The notes below the pieces were generated by a model that searched no databases, was not told the origin of the DNA, and saw only the letters and a list, made by a program, of their open reading frames with translations. A program made the position numbers and the translations under genes. From the NCBI GenBank assembly GCA_946811695.1, contig OX328127.1, positions 49,925,774 to 49,989,773 on the forward strand: 64,000 bases of DNA. The letters are read 5' to 3'. The stretch is from Gonocerus acuteangulatus (taxonomy: Eukaryota > Arthropoda > Insecta > Hemiptera > Coreidae). Shown here one piece after another: positions 9,613 through 21,234 of the stretch; position 1 is the stretch's first letter; each line of letters opens with the position of its first letter.

Positions 9613-10999
9613 TCTACTATATATTTGTCAAATACCACTCATTCACTGACTCACTCACTCACTGACCTATCATCGCCTAGCCCAAACCACTCGACAGACA
9701 ATTTTGAAATTTTTCATGGACACTCCCTATATAACGTAGGCACTCCCTAAGAAAGGATTTTTTGATATTTGAATTTTTAAGTAATTTTAGGGAGGATTAA
9801 AGTTTTAGTTGGTTAGAGCAGGCAAGCCAAGGCAGCATGCGTTGCTAGGACGATAAAGAACAGCTGTTACCGTACATTATCTATTTCATAGTATTATTTT
9901 TAATTGAGGTTAATTTAAACTATGATGGAAGACCTTGAATTACTAGAAATAAACTGTGATTTTGTCCCTCATAGAATTTACGCCCTGGTCCATCCGAGGT
10001 AATAATATCCCGAACCACTTGACACAAAATTTGAAAGTTTGCTTGGACAATCCGTTTAGAATGTAAACACTCGCTAAGAAAGGTTTTTTTTTTTTAATAT
10101 TCAAATGTTTTAAGTACTTTTAGGGGGGTTTGAATTATTAAGAAGGTCCTCATCGGTTCAAAAATGGTCCGATTTTGATTACATTTGGTACAAAAATCTT
10201 TCTTCTCATTTGAAAGGTCAAGTTCATTAACCTGCTGAATCCGTTTACTGGATCATGGTTTTTGGAGCAAAATTTACGCGAATAAATCGGAACGCTTACA
10301 TTTCCGAGTCCATGTGCTTGCAGGTACGCTTTATATAGGTACCTTAACGTAGGAAAACGAATGAAACCATTTTTGAAGTGATTTATGTCACCGTTTACGA
10401 GACAAATTGCTAGAAATACTTTTCCAAACTAATTTTCTGTTTGGGTATTCAGAAACAATGATTGGTTCTCTTGAAACTTGTACCAGGTATTTGACATTCA
10501 TCTAATCTAAGATATTTAAACTTTGGAATCGTTTGGAGGTAGGAAGTATATGGAAAAAAATTGTATTAATGGTATACGACGTTTTCGGATCTCAGTATAT
10601 TTTCTAAAATATCTCGAAAATGGTGGGGAAATCGTAGTAAATAGAAGGCGGCTATTCGAAAGGTTACTAAATTCTCTACAAAGAAGATTCTGTTGTAATT
10701 TTCGGTGGGGCGATGACTATCGAAGAGATAAGTGCTTAAAACTTTAAAGTTGTTAGTTTTATTCTTTTCAACGTGTATTTGTCTCTGTTTACCTAACTTT
10801 TTAAGTAGTTGTTGTATTTTTTTACTCCCCAATGGAAAAAAGCAGGGTTACCTCCACATGGTGTTTCCTGGGTAACTCTAATGTCCGTGCAATAATAAGC
10901 TGTACAAAATGATGTAGTAGCGTTAATTTTGATCATACCTTATTTAACGCAATATAAAAACTTCTTATCGACCGTGGTGAAGCACGGGTATTCAGCTAG
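9613..10999 (+). mobile_element. non-autonomous Helitron-like element
   Basis: The proposed 5' TC (A/TC at 9612/9613) is followed by TATATATTTGTC and CACTGACTCACTCACTCACT. The 3' end has a small hairpin (CCGTG-GTGAAG-CACGG) about 11 bases before CAGCTAG, with T next (10999/11000). A 5' TC, a 3' hairpin plus CTAG and A/T insertion are Helitron hallmarks. The interior matches the 6890-7560 repeat. No Rep/helicase ORF; the two short overlapping frames at 10523-10832 are not supported. Confidence 0.65.
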
Positions 11000-11639
11000 T
11001 ATATAATAACAACAATATTACGAATGCTCTAGGAAGCCTCAGAGATGGGATTGATATAGAGCATATGCATTGAACTCAGAAACAGACATTCAAGATTGGA
11101 GAATTTATGAACATTATACAGGGTGTCCCACGTTGAGATGTCATAACTTTAGGGGTTTATTCTGCATCCTATTTGTAGTTCAAGGGCGCAAAAATCAAGG
11201 CGCAAGGAGCTACTCAAACTTTTGCCTTTTTTAAAAACTACCGGCATTTTTAAAGAAAAACTGAGCTTTCGGAATTTGCGATCACAGTATCGTAAATAAA
11301 GACCACATTTTTAGAATCTACATTAAATTTTCAATAAGAAACACCCATTATTGAAATATTATCATGTAAATTAAGAGCTAGATTAAAAGCCGTATAAATG
11401 AGAATGTTTGATGTTAGTGTTTTATTAAATTCAATATTTTCTTAATCAGCTATTTTTAGACTTAGAGGTTAGAGGTCTATTTTTTTCTGATTTCTAAGTC
11501 AAAACCAATAAATTTGCTTTAGCGTGAACAAGCCATTCTGAACAAATTCTTTTGGATGGTCGAAGTGCCATCCTTCCCAAACTACATGACGTTTATTATA
11601 TAAGCCCATCTACCAAATATTAACTCACTCTGGTTTCAA

Positions 11640-11940
11640 ATGGATGGTTGCCCAGCGCATAATGGACGAGTGGTGACAGAATGGCTGAACTCTGAATTCA
11701 CTAATCGTTGTATCGGCCAATATACCAGTTCATTTGCCTCCTGATCTGAATCCTCTAGATTTCCATGTATTGGAAATATTGAAGAGCAGAGTGTACTCAG
11801 AGCCCGAGACGACGAAGGAAGAACTCATCAACAGGATCCAGGAGCAGTGCCAGCTCATGAGAACTCAAAGACAAGACGTCCTCCGTAATGCCGTGGATTC
11901 AGTTAGACGTTATGCTTATATTTGTAGACATTTTTAAAGT
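11640..11940 (+). pseudogene. mariner-type transposase C-terminal fragment
   Basis: Frames give QMDGCPAHNGRVVTEWLN followed by PPDLNPLDFHVLEILKSRVY and EELINRIQEQC: the Q-x-D-G-x-P-A-H-x motif and the P-P-D-L-x-P-L-D-F catalytic region of mariner/Tc1-like transposases. The clean part is 11734-11937. The upstream half of the enzyme is absent and a frameshift separates the parts. Confidence 0.75.
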
Positions 11941-12205
11941 CCACAGTATCAGTCACTAAGAGTTATTAGTCCACAGTTATAACCATTTTTCTCTTGCCCA
12001 TAGATTAATAGAGATTTTTTATAGGAAAACGAGGTAACATTTTAAAGCAACTTTTGATGGTGCCTTTCATTTAAATGTATTTTTTCACTTTTTATCTTCA
12101 GGAGAGAGTTTTTTGGATACAATTTCAAATTATTGTAATGTATAACCCAGTTAACTTATAAGCAGAAATTGTATTAAAAAGAATAGAATTAATATTACAA
12201 ATTAA

Positions 12206-12487
12206 CTAAAATAAGACCCTAAGGCATAACCATGTATTCATTGTATTTGAAATAATGGTAATTATATCCAATGTGTTCTTCAGAATTCTTTCACCCTTGA
12301 TTCCGAAGTGTCCCCCTACACTTATTGAGAGCAAAAATTGTGTGTACGTTGAGTCGGAACGGTTAGGTATTAGAACTGGACTCTTCAGCCACTCCGTTAT
12401 CACTCGTACATTATCAGCTGGGCAACCATCCATTTGAAAGCAGAGTGAGTTAATATTTGGTAGATGGGCTTGTGTAATAAACATCAA
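12206..12487 (-). pseudogene. second mariner transposase fragment, minus strand
   Basis: Minus strand reads LPNINSLCFQMDGCPADNVR then VITEWL, a diverged copy of the segment at 11640. It ends in unrelated codons. Part of the foldback. Confidence 0.65.
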
Positions 12488-12844
12488 ATAGTTTAGGAAG
12501 GATGAGAGATATCACCATCATCTTGTGAAATTAAAGAATTTGTTCAGAAGGGCTCCTTCAGGCTAAAGCACATTTATTGGTTTTGACTTAGAAATCAGAA
12601 AAAATAGATTGAAATAGATAGATTGATTTTTTCTTAAACTACAAGGTACCTTTTTGAAGCTTATTAAATAATGCAACTTTTGAATCAGAGGCAAACCTCT
12701 AAGTCTAAAAATAGCTGATTAAGAAAATATTGAATAATTTAATAAAACACTAACATCAAACATTCTCATTTATATGGCTTTTAATCTAGCTCTTAATTTA
12801 CATGATAATATTTCAATAATGGGTGTTTCTTATTGGACATTTAC

Positions 12845-13160
12845 AGTCTACAAATATAAGCATAACATCTAACTGAATCCACGGCATTACGAAGGACGTC
12901 TTGTCTTTTGAGTTCTCATGAGCTGGCACTGCTCCTGGATCCTGTTGATGAGTTCTTCCTTCGTCGTCTCGGGCTCTGAGTACACTCTGCTCTTCAATAT
13001 TTCCAATACATGGAAATCTAGAGGATTCAGATCAGGAGGCAAATGAACTGTTATATTGGCCGATACAACGATTAGGGAATTCAGAGTTCAGCCATTCCGA
13101 CACCACTTGTCCATTATGAGCTGGGCAACCATCCATTTGAAACCAGAGTGAGTTAATATT
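12845..13160 (-). pseudogene. third mariner transposase fragment, minus strand
   Basis: Reverse complement of 11640-11940 with few differences (shared CATGAGCTGGCACTGCTCCT on plus). Encodes the same PPDLNPLDFHVLEI region with stops. Forms the opposite arm of the foldback. Confidence 0.75.
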
Positions 13161-13762
13161 TGGTAGATGGGCTTATATAATAAACGTCATGTAGTTTGGG
13201 AAGGATGGCACTTCGACATCATCGTGTGAAATTAAAGAATTTGTTCAGAATGGCTTGTTCACGCTAAAGCAAATTTATTGGTTTTGACTTAGAAATCAGA
13301 AAAAAATAGATTGAAATAGATTTTTTTTTTTTTTAAATACGAGGTACCATTTTGAAGCTTATTAAATAATGCAACTTTTGAGGTGGAGGCAAACCTCTAA
13401 GTCTAAAAATAGAGAGATTAAGAAAATATTGAATAATTTAATAAAACACTAACATCAAACATTCTCATTTATACGGCTTTTAATCTAGCTCTTAATTTAC
13501 ATGATAATATTTCAATAATGGGTGTTTCTTATTGTAAATTTAATGTAGATTCTAAATATGTGGTCTTTATTTACGATACAGTGAACACAAATTTCGAAAC
13601 CTCAGTTTTTCTTAAAAAAAACAGTAGTTTTTAAAAAAGACAAACGTTTGAGTAGCTTCTCTACATTTATAGATAGAACGCTCATTTTTATGCCCCTGAA
13701 CTACAAATGGAATGCAGAATAAACCCCTAAAGTTATGACATCTCAATGCCGGACACCCTGTA

Positions 13763-14571
13763 TAGTGCTAGAGCTCTATACGGCTTATTAATGCTTCACA
13801 GAAGGGCTGTCTAGATTCTTAAACAAGGTAACATAATAAAAGGCTTTATAAAGGGTAAAAATGCCATAATTTTATATAGTGGAGTAAGAATTGTTATGAG
13901 TTTACCACTCATATTCTTGAATAGTATAAAATCTGTGATTCTATACTCCCAACCAATTAATGAACGGCTTTGTAACTACCGATAAGTGTTCTTTTCAGGA
14001 TCATTAAAGAATGATCCTGTTGAAGAAAGGGATGAAGAAAAGAAAGATATCTTCTAGAAACAGCTCGAAAATGGCTACAGTATTTGTCCCTATTATGATA
14101 TGAGAACTGTTTTGAGAGACTTTAATGTACAGGCTGGGAAGACATCAATTGACAAATATTGAAATGGCAGTTGGGATTATTAAAATTATTGGCATTATTA
14201 AAATGGTGGCAACCTATAGATAGCCAAGTGCAAATAGCCAAACAGTTGATATGCCATAAAAATAAAAACAAAAACAAATTAAAATGGCTTAGCTGTATTT
14301 TGAGAACGAACGGCAAAAGTGTGGTCAGCAGGGAAATAGATACTACAAAAAAGTGCTTTTTTTTGCACATAGATATTACAAAATCAACAAATAAAACAGA
14401 TATTTTTTTGTAATTCATAGTTTAACTTTTTCGCTAGTTTATTATCAGTTAAAATGTAGAAATCTCCCTGTAATGTTCAATAGTTACCATTCTAATACAA
14501 GTGCTATTCAATTTCTCTAATGGCAATTCATTTAAAAACTGACTTTAATTTTTTATTAAAACAATTTTTAC
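13763..14571. other. intron sequence, nothing recognised
   Basis: No supported gene. Overlapping plus and minus frames near 14122-14418 contain low-complexity AAATAAAAACAAAAAC sequence and no family motif. A short self-complementary CAGGATCATT...AATGATCCTG occurs at 13998-14020. Confidence 0.5.
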
Positions 14572-14805
14572 TTGTTTCTTGTGATAATCTCTAAGGGCGT
14601 TATCATAGCCTTCTTCCAGCCTAGCAAAAGCACTGTTAACCTCTGAAGTCCACCATATTTGTGTTGTACAAAGGGAAACTTGGGCAGGATAGTCAAACAG
14701 CCATTGATCTCTTGGTTTTTCTTCATAAGCTACCATAGCTTCAGCAAAGTAATTCCTTATAGACTCTCTCATGGCAGACTGTACACCATTCAACCAGTCT
14801 TCAAC
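14572..14805 (-). CDS. dynein heavy chain exon m (linker end)
   Basis: 78 codons, phase 0, acceptor TTATAG, donor GTAAAA. Encodes VEDWLNGVQSAMRESIRNYF, then EEKPRDQWLFDYPAQVSL, IWWTSEV and FARLEEGYDNALRDYHKKQ. This block is closest to DNAH9/11/17-type chains and is the main reason for the beta-class call. Confidence 0.97.
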
Positions 14806-14885
14806 CTATAAAATATATTGGCAGATTAAACACTCAACTCGAATAAGTTAATATTTCATAAATATGTAAACAATTTATTAATTAC

Positions 14886-15027
14886 TGGTCCAATGCAATC
14901 ACAATGAGCATTAAATTCAACATATTCTCCATCTTTGGCAATCATGCCCTTGGCACCAGTTGGATCATTTGCACCTTCTGGGGTAAACTTCAATGAAGCA
15001 AGAGAATCAAAAAGCTTAACCATATGT
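14886..15027 (-). CDS. dynein heavy chain exon l (linker)
   Basis: One base plus 47 codons, acceptor TTTCAG, donor GTAATT. Encodes HMVKLFDSLASLKFTPEGAN, then AKDGEYVEFNAHCDCIGP. The Y-V-x-F and final C-x-C-x-G-x residues fit outer-arm beta chains. Confidence 0.94.
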
Positions 15028-15159
15028 CTGAAAAATAATAATACATAGGGAACTCAAATGGACAACACATTTCATTGGTACTCTTTAATTTAATGTTTTT
15101 TTGTTCTTTTTGTTTTGTATTTTTCTAATATTAGTGCAACAAACAAAGCAAAACTTTAC

Positions 15160-15386
15160 CTTGCAACTAACTTGGGACGATTTCCGTTTGAAAGAACATC
15201 CAATAAATCAGCAGATGAAACAAAATAAAACCTAGGGAATTTTAATCTTTTAGTTTCCAAGTATTGGGCAAGTGCCTTTTCACAAAGAATTAACTCTTTT
15301 TGGAGGACTTCTAATTCCGAAAGAAGATTAGGCCTGCTTGTAGCTTCTAACACATTTGGAACTAATTTCAATTCTTCCAATAAACC
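15160..15386 (-). CDS. dynein heavy chain exon k (linker)
   Basis: 75 codons plus two bases, acceptor GTTCAG, donor GTAAAG. Encodes [33 protein letters not shown] and [20 protein letters not shown]. The [10 protein letters not shown](D/E)-L-L-x-(I/V)-L-S motif is diagnostic for dynein heavy chain linkers. Confidence 0.97.
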
Positions 15387-16758
15387 CTGAACAGAAAAAG
15401 AATGAAATTCTTTATTTAAAACAATAAAATAAAGAGGACTGCCCAAATATATTGGGTTACTAAAAACACAGCGTACTTATCAATCTTTCGAAAATTCATT
15501 TCAATTGGTTAAAATATAGTTTATTTTTAAATTAATTAGGAGTTTTGCCGAGAAAATAAATTTTGGTGACAAATTTAATAAAAAATAAAATAAATTTGAA
15601 TGAAATTATAAATTTATACAATTACTTTTATAGGTCTGGACGTAAATTTTGTGAAATGAATTCCGAAAGATTGATAAGCAGCTGTTTAGCTCCAATATAT
15701 GTGGCAGCTCAGTCTCCCCGTGGAATCTATCAAGATTGATTCCACAAGGATACAGAGTTTGTTGGGATCCATGCCCAGTTTTTGTAGGAAAGTAAAGTTT
15801 GAGAAATATGTTGACGGCACAATCGTACAATTTAATATGCTCATCATAACTAACAGGAGGAGGAGAAATGTTAATGCTTACAATTATCACTATACTGGAA
15901 TGGTTTATAAGTACGTCTAATATTTTAGGTATATAACTTTGCTCCCCCCATTTTTCTATAGATGGCATGAGCAACAAGTAGACGTCAAGTACAAACATTA
16001 CAGAGGACTTACAATAATCATTATTTTCTCGTGTGAGTATAACCTGATAGCACCAGTAGTTGATTTGTGTCTACATCATATAGTTATTCTCGAATAAAAA
16101 TGTCAATTTATGAGACAATGTCATTTGCAGGAAGTGTTAATTTATTTTTTTAATATTAAAAATCTGCGACTGAGGATCACTGAATGATCACAGACACTTA
16201 TGGTGAAGCTGCAATGAGTGAAAGAACATGTGACTGGTTTCAATGCTTCAAGAGAGGTGATTTTTGTGAAGAAAACCGGCATAGTGGAGGAAGATCAAAG
16301 ATCTTGAATATGAGGAATTAGATATTATCAATCTCAATATCTTATTTGCTCAAGGAAGACAACAAAGATTTTTTTTTGTCTGTACAATTTGTTTTTTTTA
16401 CAATAAAGATTTGAATTAAAAAAAAACAAAACAAAAAAAATGGTGGAAGCAAAATTGTAAAACTAATACAACCGTTTCAAATAAAACTATAATATTCTTT
16501 GCATTATATCCTTATTTAAAGGATTAACTGAAAGCATTATTCTGTCCCTCCTATTATTTTCTGAAAATTATATGTTTTTAACAGGGAATTTTTACCCAGA
16601 GTAATTTAGGAAAAAATGGAAAGATGATCATGAATTTTTTTATCAAAATAAAACATGTTTTATAATTAAGTGGTTTTCACACTTCCTGTTCTCTCACAAC
16701 AAAAAACGTAATTATTTTATTTCCAATAAACAACTTGAACAACAAATTGAATATGTAC
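15387..16758. other. intron between exons j and k, with unassigned open stretch
   Basis: 1372-bp intron. A 130-codon open frame on the minus strand (15606-15998) is long for this base composition but shows no domain I recognise. A mariner fragment lies at 16195-16330. The rest is AT-rich with an A-run at 16420-16440. Confidence 0.5.
16195..16330 (+). pseudogene. mariner transposase N-terminal HTH fragment
   Basis: Reads DTYGEAAMSERTCDWFQCFK then RGDFCEENRHSGGRSK: the Y-G-E-x-A-x-S-x-x-T-C-x-x-W-F-x-x-F-K-x-G-D-F pattern with S-G-R-(P/S)-K of the mariner helix-turn-helix region. Short and isolated. Confidence 0.75.
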
Positions 16759-16983
16759 CTTAAATTCAATATCAATTTTATAAAATCTGTCTGAATCCTC
16801 AGGTAACTGATTTTTTATATCTTCAGAGCTCATGAATATTGATTCAAGATGGGTCCAAGTTCTCTGAACTTCAAACCATAGTGTGATTATTTGATCAGCA
16901 AGGGACAACTTAGATTGCCAACTTGAAACTTCTTCTAAGAAATGAGCTATAAATTTTGAAGTAATTAGATTTTGTAATTGGAC
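16759..16983 (-). CDS. dynein heavy chain exon j (linker)
   Basis: 75 codons, phase 0, acceptor TTTCAG, donor GTACAT. Key stretches are VQLQNLITSKFIAHFLEEV and WFEVQRTWTHLESIF, followed by the SEDI-x-x-QLPEDS-x-RF pattern. This is the core of the linker domain. Confidence 0.96.
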
Positions 16984-17330
16984 CTGAAAATAGAGATATT
17001 ATGATTAATATTAATTTATTATACATTTTAAAAAAGTATACTATTGAGATTTCTTATCTGTAATATTTTGTTCTTTGAGTTGAGGACACCATTTAAATTT
17101 TATTAGTCGTAGATAGTTTCTCCAAAATTTGAGGGGTTCAACAAAACTCTTTCTGCTTAAATAAAACCTCACAAACACAAGTCATTCCTCTTTATTTAAA
17201 ATGCAAGTCATAACAAAATAAATTATTCTTATAATTGAAGTGAATGAAAAATAACATTTATTAAAACTCATGAATCATAAACTCTAAAATCTGAAGGAAA
17301 GTTCCGTAGAGCAAAATTTATAAAGCTAAC

Positions 17331-17576
17331 CTGATTTTCTTCGAGAGTTTCTATTAGTTGTTCACTAGCTCTTAATAACACCACTCCAGTTCGAGCATGT
17401 TCTTCTTGTTCAAGTTCCATAGTATGCCATGTTGTTGCCAATTCTCTGAGCATTTTCTCCATGGACATTTCCTTTACAGCTTTGTCGACAATATTTTTCA
17501 CCTCATCTTCACATTCGTGTAAATTCATTGACAGAAGATCGGCTAAAGTTGTGTCTTTGTCCATGACAAATTCGAC
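17331..17576 (-). CDS. dynein heavy chain exon i (linker)
   Basis: 82 codons, phase 0 at both ends, acceptor GGTAG, donor GTTAGC. Continues from the RHWHQL exon with VEFVMDKDTTLADLLSMNLH, a conserved IVDKAVKEMSMEK block, and a TW segment followed by EEHARTGVVLLR. Matches the family order without a gap, which proves that exon h splices here. Confidence 0.96.
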
Positions 17577-18832
17577 CTACCATTTTTAAAAATACAACAT
17601 TAAGGAGATAATACATATTAAATTGAACTATAAAAGGTTAATAAGTAATTTATACTTTGCGGTTTTATACCTCCAATGTTTTGCAATCCGTGACGACCTT
17701 AATTATTCGTTTTAAAATGGAGGTGTCCTGGGCCGTTTGTCATTAGCTAAAGAGTAGGGGGACTTATTCAAATACTACGACCTACCGATTTTAATTCTTA
17801 TTTTCCGAAAATAATTGCTCTCCTTGCAGTATGGGAGATCCACTCTCTAGCCGATAAGCACTGCTGAGTTTGATTATTAATTGAACAAGTCAGCTCAATG
17901 AATCTGAAAATCCGAGGCTATTTAGTTGGCTTTGAATCAGATATACTCTAAGCAGATGATTGGTCCAGTGTTAGAGGCCCTGTTACCTCGGGACAACAGA
18001 GGATGCTTTAAACCCTACATCGATTAGGCCTTCCCATGGAAGAGGCCCTGGGGTGTAAACTGTGTGAGTTGAGTAGTGTTTGTGCATGTTAGTATAAGTG
18101 TTCCCCCAATCTAGAGGACCAGTAGCTATTTGTAGTCCGAGGGGTGGGGTCGCTACATCCCTACGCCTAAGAATATAGGATATGGGAGCTAGCCTATGCC
18201 CTCTTCTTTTTAATATAGATAGTATATATAGTATAAGGAGAACTCCTCCTAGAGCCCCAGTGGGATATTGGAATCTCAACCCAGTTTTCGCACAATCCTT
18301 TATCTGTGCTGATGATACAGTATTAGTGTCATTAGTAAAGGAAATAATAATAATTTTCTTGGATGTAAGGAAAACAAAATGTAAAGTCAATTTCTGCATT
18401 CCTTTAAACTCATTTTAAATAAAGCAAATGCAAATCATGCAACAATTTAACATTCTACAATGTTTTGATTCTTATTGAAGGGAAAATATAAGACTATGAG
18501 GTGTTTATCAACAAAACTACCATTACCCTAAACATGCCAGAGTAAAAATACTGTTCTAAAGTTCAAATCTATGAATTCAATTAAAAAACTGTAATTGTTC
18601 TCTTTTCAATTAGAAAAGCATTACTTGAAAACCTACAAATAATAAGGTACAAATTTTATCTGTATACAGGGTGTCTACTACTTTGGTGAAAGCCAATTTC
18701 ATGACTTTAAATGCAAATTTCATACCCATTAAAAATAAAAAGCCTTAACTTTTAAGCTTAAAATTATATTATAAATATAAAATGTGCATCACATGTTAAA
18801 GAGGATAGTTAAATTAATTTTAAAAATATTTA
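17577..18832. other. start of the 36.7 kb intron, repeats only
   Basis: No supported gene. 18299-18420 reads ICADDTVLVSLVKE on plus, reminiscent of the A-D-D box of a non-LTR reverse transcriptase, but too short to call. 18667 starts CAGGGTGTCTACTACTTTGG, a terminal-repeat-like sequence whose reverse complement lies near 34790-34810. Confidence 0.4.
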
Positions 18833-18905
18833 AAGTCCGACTCGCAGGAACTGCATCATCTTAGCGCGGTTCCGTTCATATCCCTAGTGTCATTTGAAAA
18901 GCTTA
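18833..18905 (+). repeat. dispersed 75-bp repeat, copy 1
   Basis: AAAGTCCGACTCGCAGGAAC...GCGCGGTTCCGTTCATATCC...AAAAGCTTAGAAAAG. Diverged copies at 33205-33280 and 61675-61745. Possibly the end of a larger mobile element or a small SINE head; identity unknown. Confidence 0.6.
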
Positions 18906-19105
18906 GAAAAGAAAGAAACTTTTTTCTTTTTTTTATATATATATCTCGTGAAAATTGTCAAAATCCTCTCGAACATCTCGAATAAAAGTGATATTAAGGC
19001 GTCAGGGACAACAACAGTAGCTAACTTATACACAGGAGCGGAAATTACACAATCCGGCTCTCATTCTAAAGCAAAGCTCTATAAATCAATACAAAATATG
19101 CCTAA

Positions 19106-19257
19106 TGTTATATATGTAAGATGGCAACACTGGGGGGGAACAGTCATGAACCTCCCAGATGGAATGAAGCACATGGTTGTATATGATGAAACCCAATTGT
19201 AATAAAGTGTTCGTTACAGTGAATAGTATAAATGTATAATTGTTCCCAAATATAACA
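19106..19257 (+). repeat. Gypsy 5' LTR
   Basis: 152 bp, TG...CA, contains AATAAAG (poly(A)-type signal) and a G-run after CAACACT. Nearly identical to 26526-26679. Confidence 0.95.
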
Positions 19258-19258
19258 T

Positions 19259-19276
19259 TGGCGACGAGTAAAAGGT
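19259..19276 (+). promoter_or_regulatory. Gypsy primer-binding site
   Basis: TGGCGACGAGTAAAAGG directly after the LTR. It begins with the expected TGG (complement of tRNA CCA). It differs from the tRNA-Lys-like site of the A and B families, so this element uses another primer; the tRNA was not identified. Confidence 0.7.
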
Positions 19277-19285
19277 GCGTGAACA

Positions 19286-20571
19286 ATGTCAGGCCAGGAA
19301 AAACTCCAAGGTATGTTTTTTGTGGAATCCGGGGACTGCAATGTGTTCTTAGCGAAACTGGAAAATTATTTCATACGTGAAGAAATAAGTGAAGAGAAGA
19401 AACAGAAAGCCACATTACTGACGCTTATTTCGGACAATACATACAAACTTTTGGAAAGTTTGTGTTTTCCGAATAAAATTAAAGATGTAAAGTTCATAAC
19501 CTTAACTAACCTGCTAAAGAATCATTACTCATCTGCTAAGTCTTGCTATGCGAACCGGCATAAATTTTACAGTGCTCAGCGATTGAAGGAGGAGTCTGCC
19601 AGAGAATGGTCTGTAAGGTTAAGAAGTCTTGCTGTTGATTGTAAGTTTGTTGAAGAAATTAATACTTTACTTAAGGACATTTTCGTTTCCGGTTATGGTC
19701 CAGGGCCAATTCAGGACAGACTTTTTGAGGAAGATCCTACTAATGTTTTATTAAATCTAGAGAAATTACTTGAAATTGCAAGTGGAAAAGAAGCTGCTTC
19801 GATTGAGAAACAAACACGCCTCCCCATCAAACAAGAGCAGGATGAGATATTTTTTAAGAAAAATATGCCGTTTACATCTGGCAAGAAAAATCCAGGTCAG
19901 TTTACTAATAATATTCGACAAAATAAGTATGATCCCTGCATCCACTGTGGCTGGTGTAATCATAAAAGTATAGATTGCCATTATAAGAGGTATATTTGTA
20001 ATTTTTGCAAACAAAAGGGCCATTTGGCAGCAGTATGCCTTCAAAAGAAAGCCAGTAGGAATAAATATCTTGCTGATGGACAAACAATCTCTGATTTGGA
20101 TAATTGTAACCAACAGGACAATAATGTTTCATTAAACACATTTTTTTATCAACCTGCTGCTGAAAGTCCTAATGTGGATCCTTATAAGGTTACTCTTAGT
20201 GTTAAGGACATTAATCTTATTTTTGAAGTGGATACTGGTTCTTTACATAATGTATTAAGTTTTAGTCTGTACTGTAAGTATTTTCAAGATGTTCCTTTAA
20301 ATAAGAACAATGTAGTTCTTGCAGACTATGTTGGACAGCTTATTCACCCTGTTGGAGAAATTGACTTACCTGTTAAGCATTTGAATTCATGTAATAGTGT
20401 TACCTTTTTAGTGGTTAAAAAAGGTGGGCCACCCCTATTGGGTCGTAAAGGTATTAGCATATTAAACATTCGGTTGGATAGTATCCATTATAATACTGGT
20501 AGCCTACACTCTACAGTTATAGAGTCGATTAGCACATCTAATGACATTAAGAACATTTTGTTGCAATATAG
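19286..20571 (+). CDS. Gypsy gag-protease part (interrupted by insertion)
   Basis: Starts at ATG 19286, 29 bp after the LTR. The N-terminal capsid-like region is helical (residues 10-180). Two zinc knuckles follow: a variant one starting at C218 (C-x2-C-x2-C) and a standard CNFCKQKGHLAAVC from residue 238. The aspartic protease motif DTGS is at D316. The frame is open to the insertion point at 20571. The nested element then adds about 15 foreign codons up to a stop at 20617, so as it stands the protein is truncated after the protease. The pol frame resumes at 23619 in the same phase. Retroelement structural protein; not a host gene. Confidence 0.93.
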
Positions 20572-21229
20572 TGTAATGATATATTACATTCTTGAAAATA
20601 TTTTTAAATTCAAATAACCATCGATAATTTGAAAAGCCCGCGCAAATCACAAACCATATGTACAAATAACATCGTATTATAAACGATCAAAATTAATAAT
20701 GTTTTTGGACAATACTGGTATACAATATATCCATATTAAATGTACGTCCAGATAACAATAAATTAATTATTATGTATGGCAAAAAACAATTGTTATCTTT
20801 ATGTATAACCCGGCAAACTGCGGAAGTTGAGAAGCAGGGACGCTAGACTTTCCCGCTTTCTCGAATGGCGTCAGTCCATTCTAGTTCCAGCAGCCATAGA
20901 GAGAGGTTCAGTCTACTCTAGTCTCAGCCTTGTCTTGAGGCATTCTATTCTCAGCGTTGGTGGAAGGCGGACCTCTCCTCCAAGGAATACCAAGTGAATT
21001 GAGTTTTTGATGAAAGCAGATTGAGTTAGAGGTAAGAATTGTTTTTTTGTGGTTGATTATTTTATTATTATTTGTTGTGTAATTTAATATTGTGTGTATC
21101 TCAGAATTGTCTGAAGATAAATGTAATACCGTTCATTCACTCGGAACTTTGTCCCTGAGATTAAGTTAAATTAACATAATAAAACTAATTAAAATTTCTT
21201 TATTTCTTATTATAAAAATTATCATAACA
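20572..21229 (+). repeat. A-family 5' LTR
   Basis: 658 bp. Imperfect palindrome at its start (TGTAATGATATATTACA). Conserved TTCATTCACTCGGAACTTTG-TCCCTGAGATTAA block near 21140-21170, and AATAAAAC near the 3' end. No tandem primer-site units here, unlike the copies at 2463, 6780 and 31525. Confidence 0.95.
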
Positions 21230-21234
21230 TTAAA

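Larger units (their letters stand above)
11119..13760. mobile_element. mariner-derived foldback element with TA target sites
   Basis: Starts CAGGGTGTCCCACGTTGAGA, ends in the complement (GGACACCCTG), with TA on both sides (11117-11118 and 13761-13762). The two arms (about 11119-11945 and 12835-13760) are inverted copies that include the same transposase 3' half, and a third, diverged copy lies at 12206-12650. This gives a giant hairpin of 0.8-0.9 kb arms, probably formed by inverted nested insertions of one mariner family. Confidence 0.75.

Noticed and set aside
14122..14418. Overlapping plus and minus frames of 84-98 codons
   Set aside because: Low-complexity Lys/Asn or Phe/Leu sequence with no motif; mutually antisense.
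15606..15998. 130-codon minus-strand frame in the intron between exons j and k
   Set aside because: Long for AT-rich DNA, but no recognised motif, no splice-phase continuity with the dynein protein, and the family order is complete without it. Kept only as an unassigned stretch.
18182..18418. Reverse transcriptase fragment from CADDTVLVSL
   Set aside because: Only one short motif; neighbouring residues do not follow an RT pattern.
19766..20141. Minus- and alternate-frame ORFs over the Gypsy gag
   Set aside because: Antisense or shifted shadows of the gag frame, which has zinc knuckles and a protease motif.
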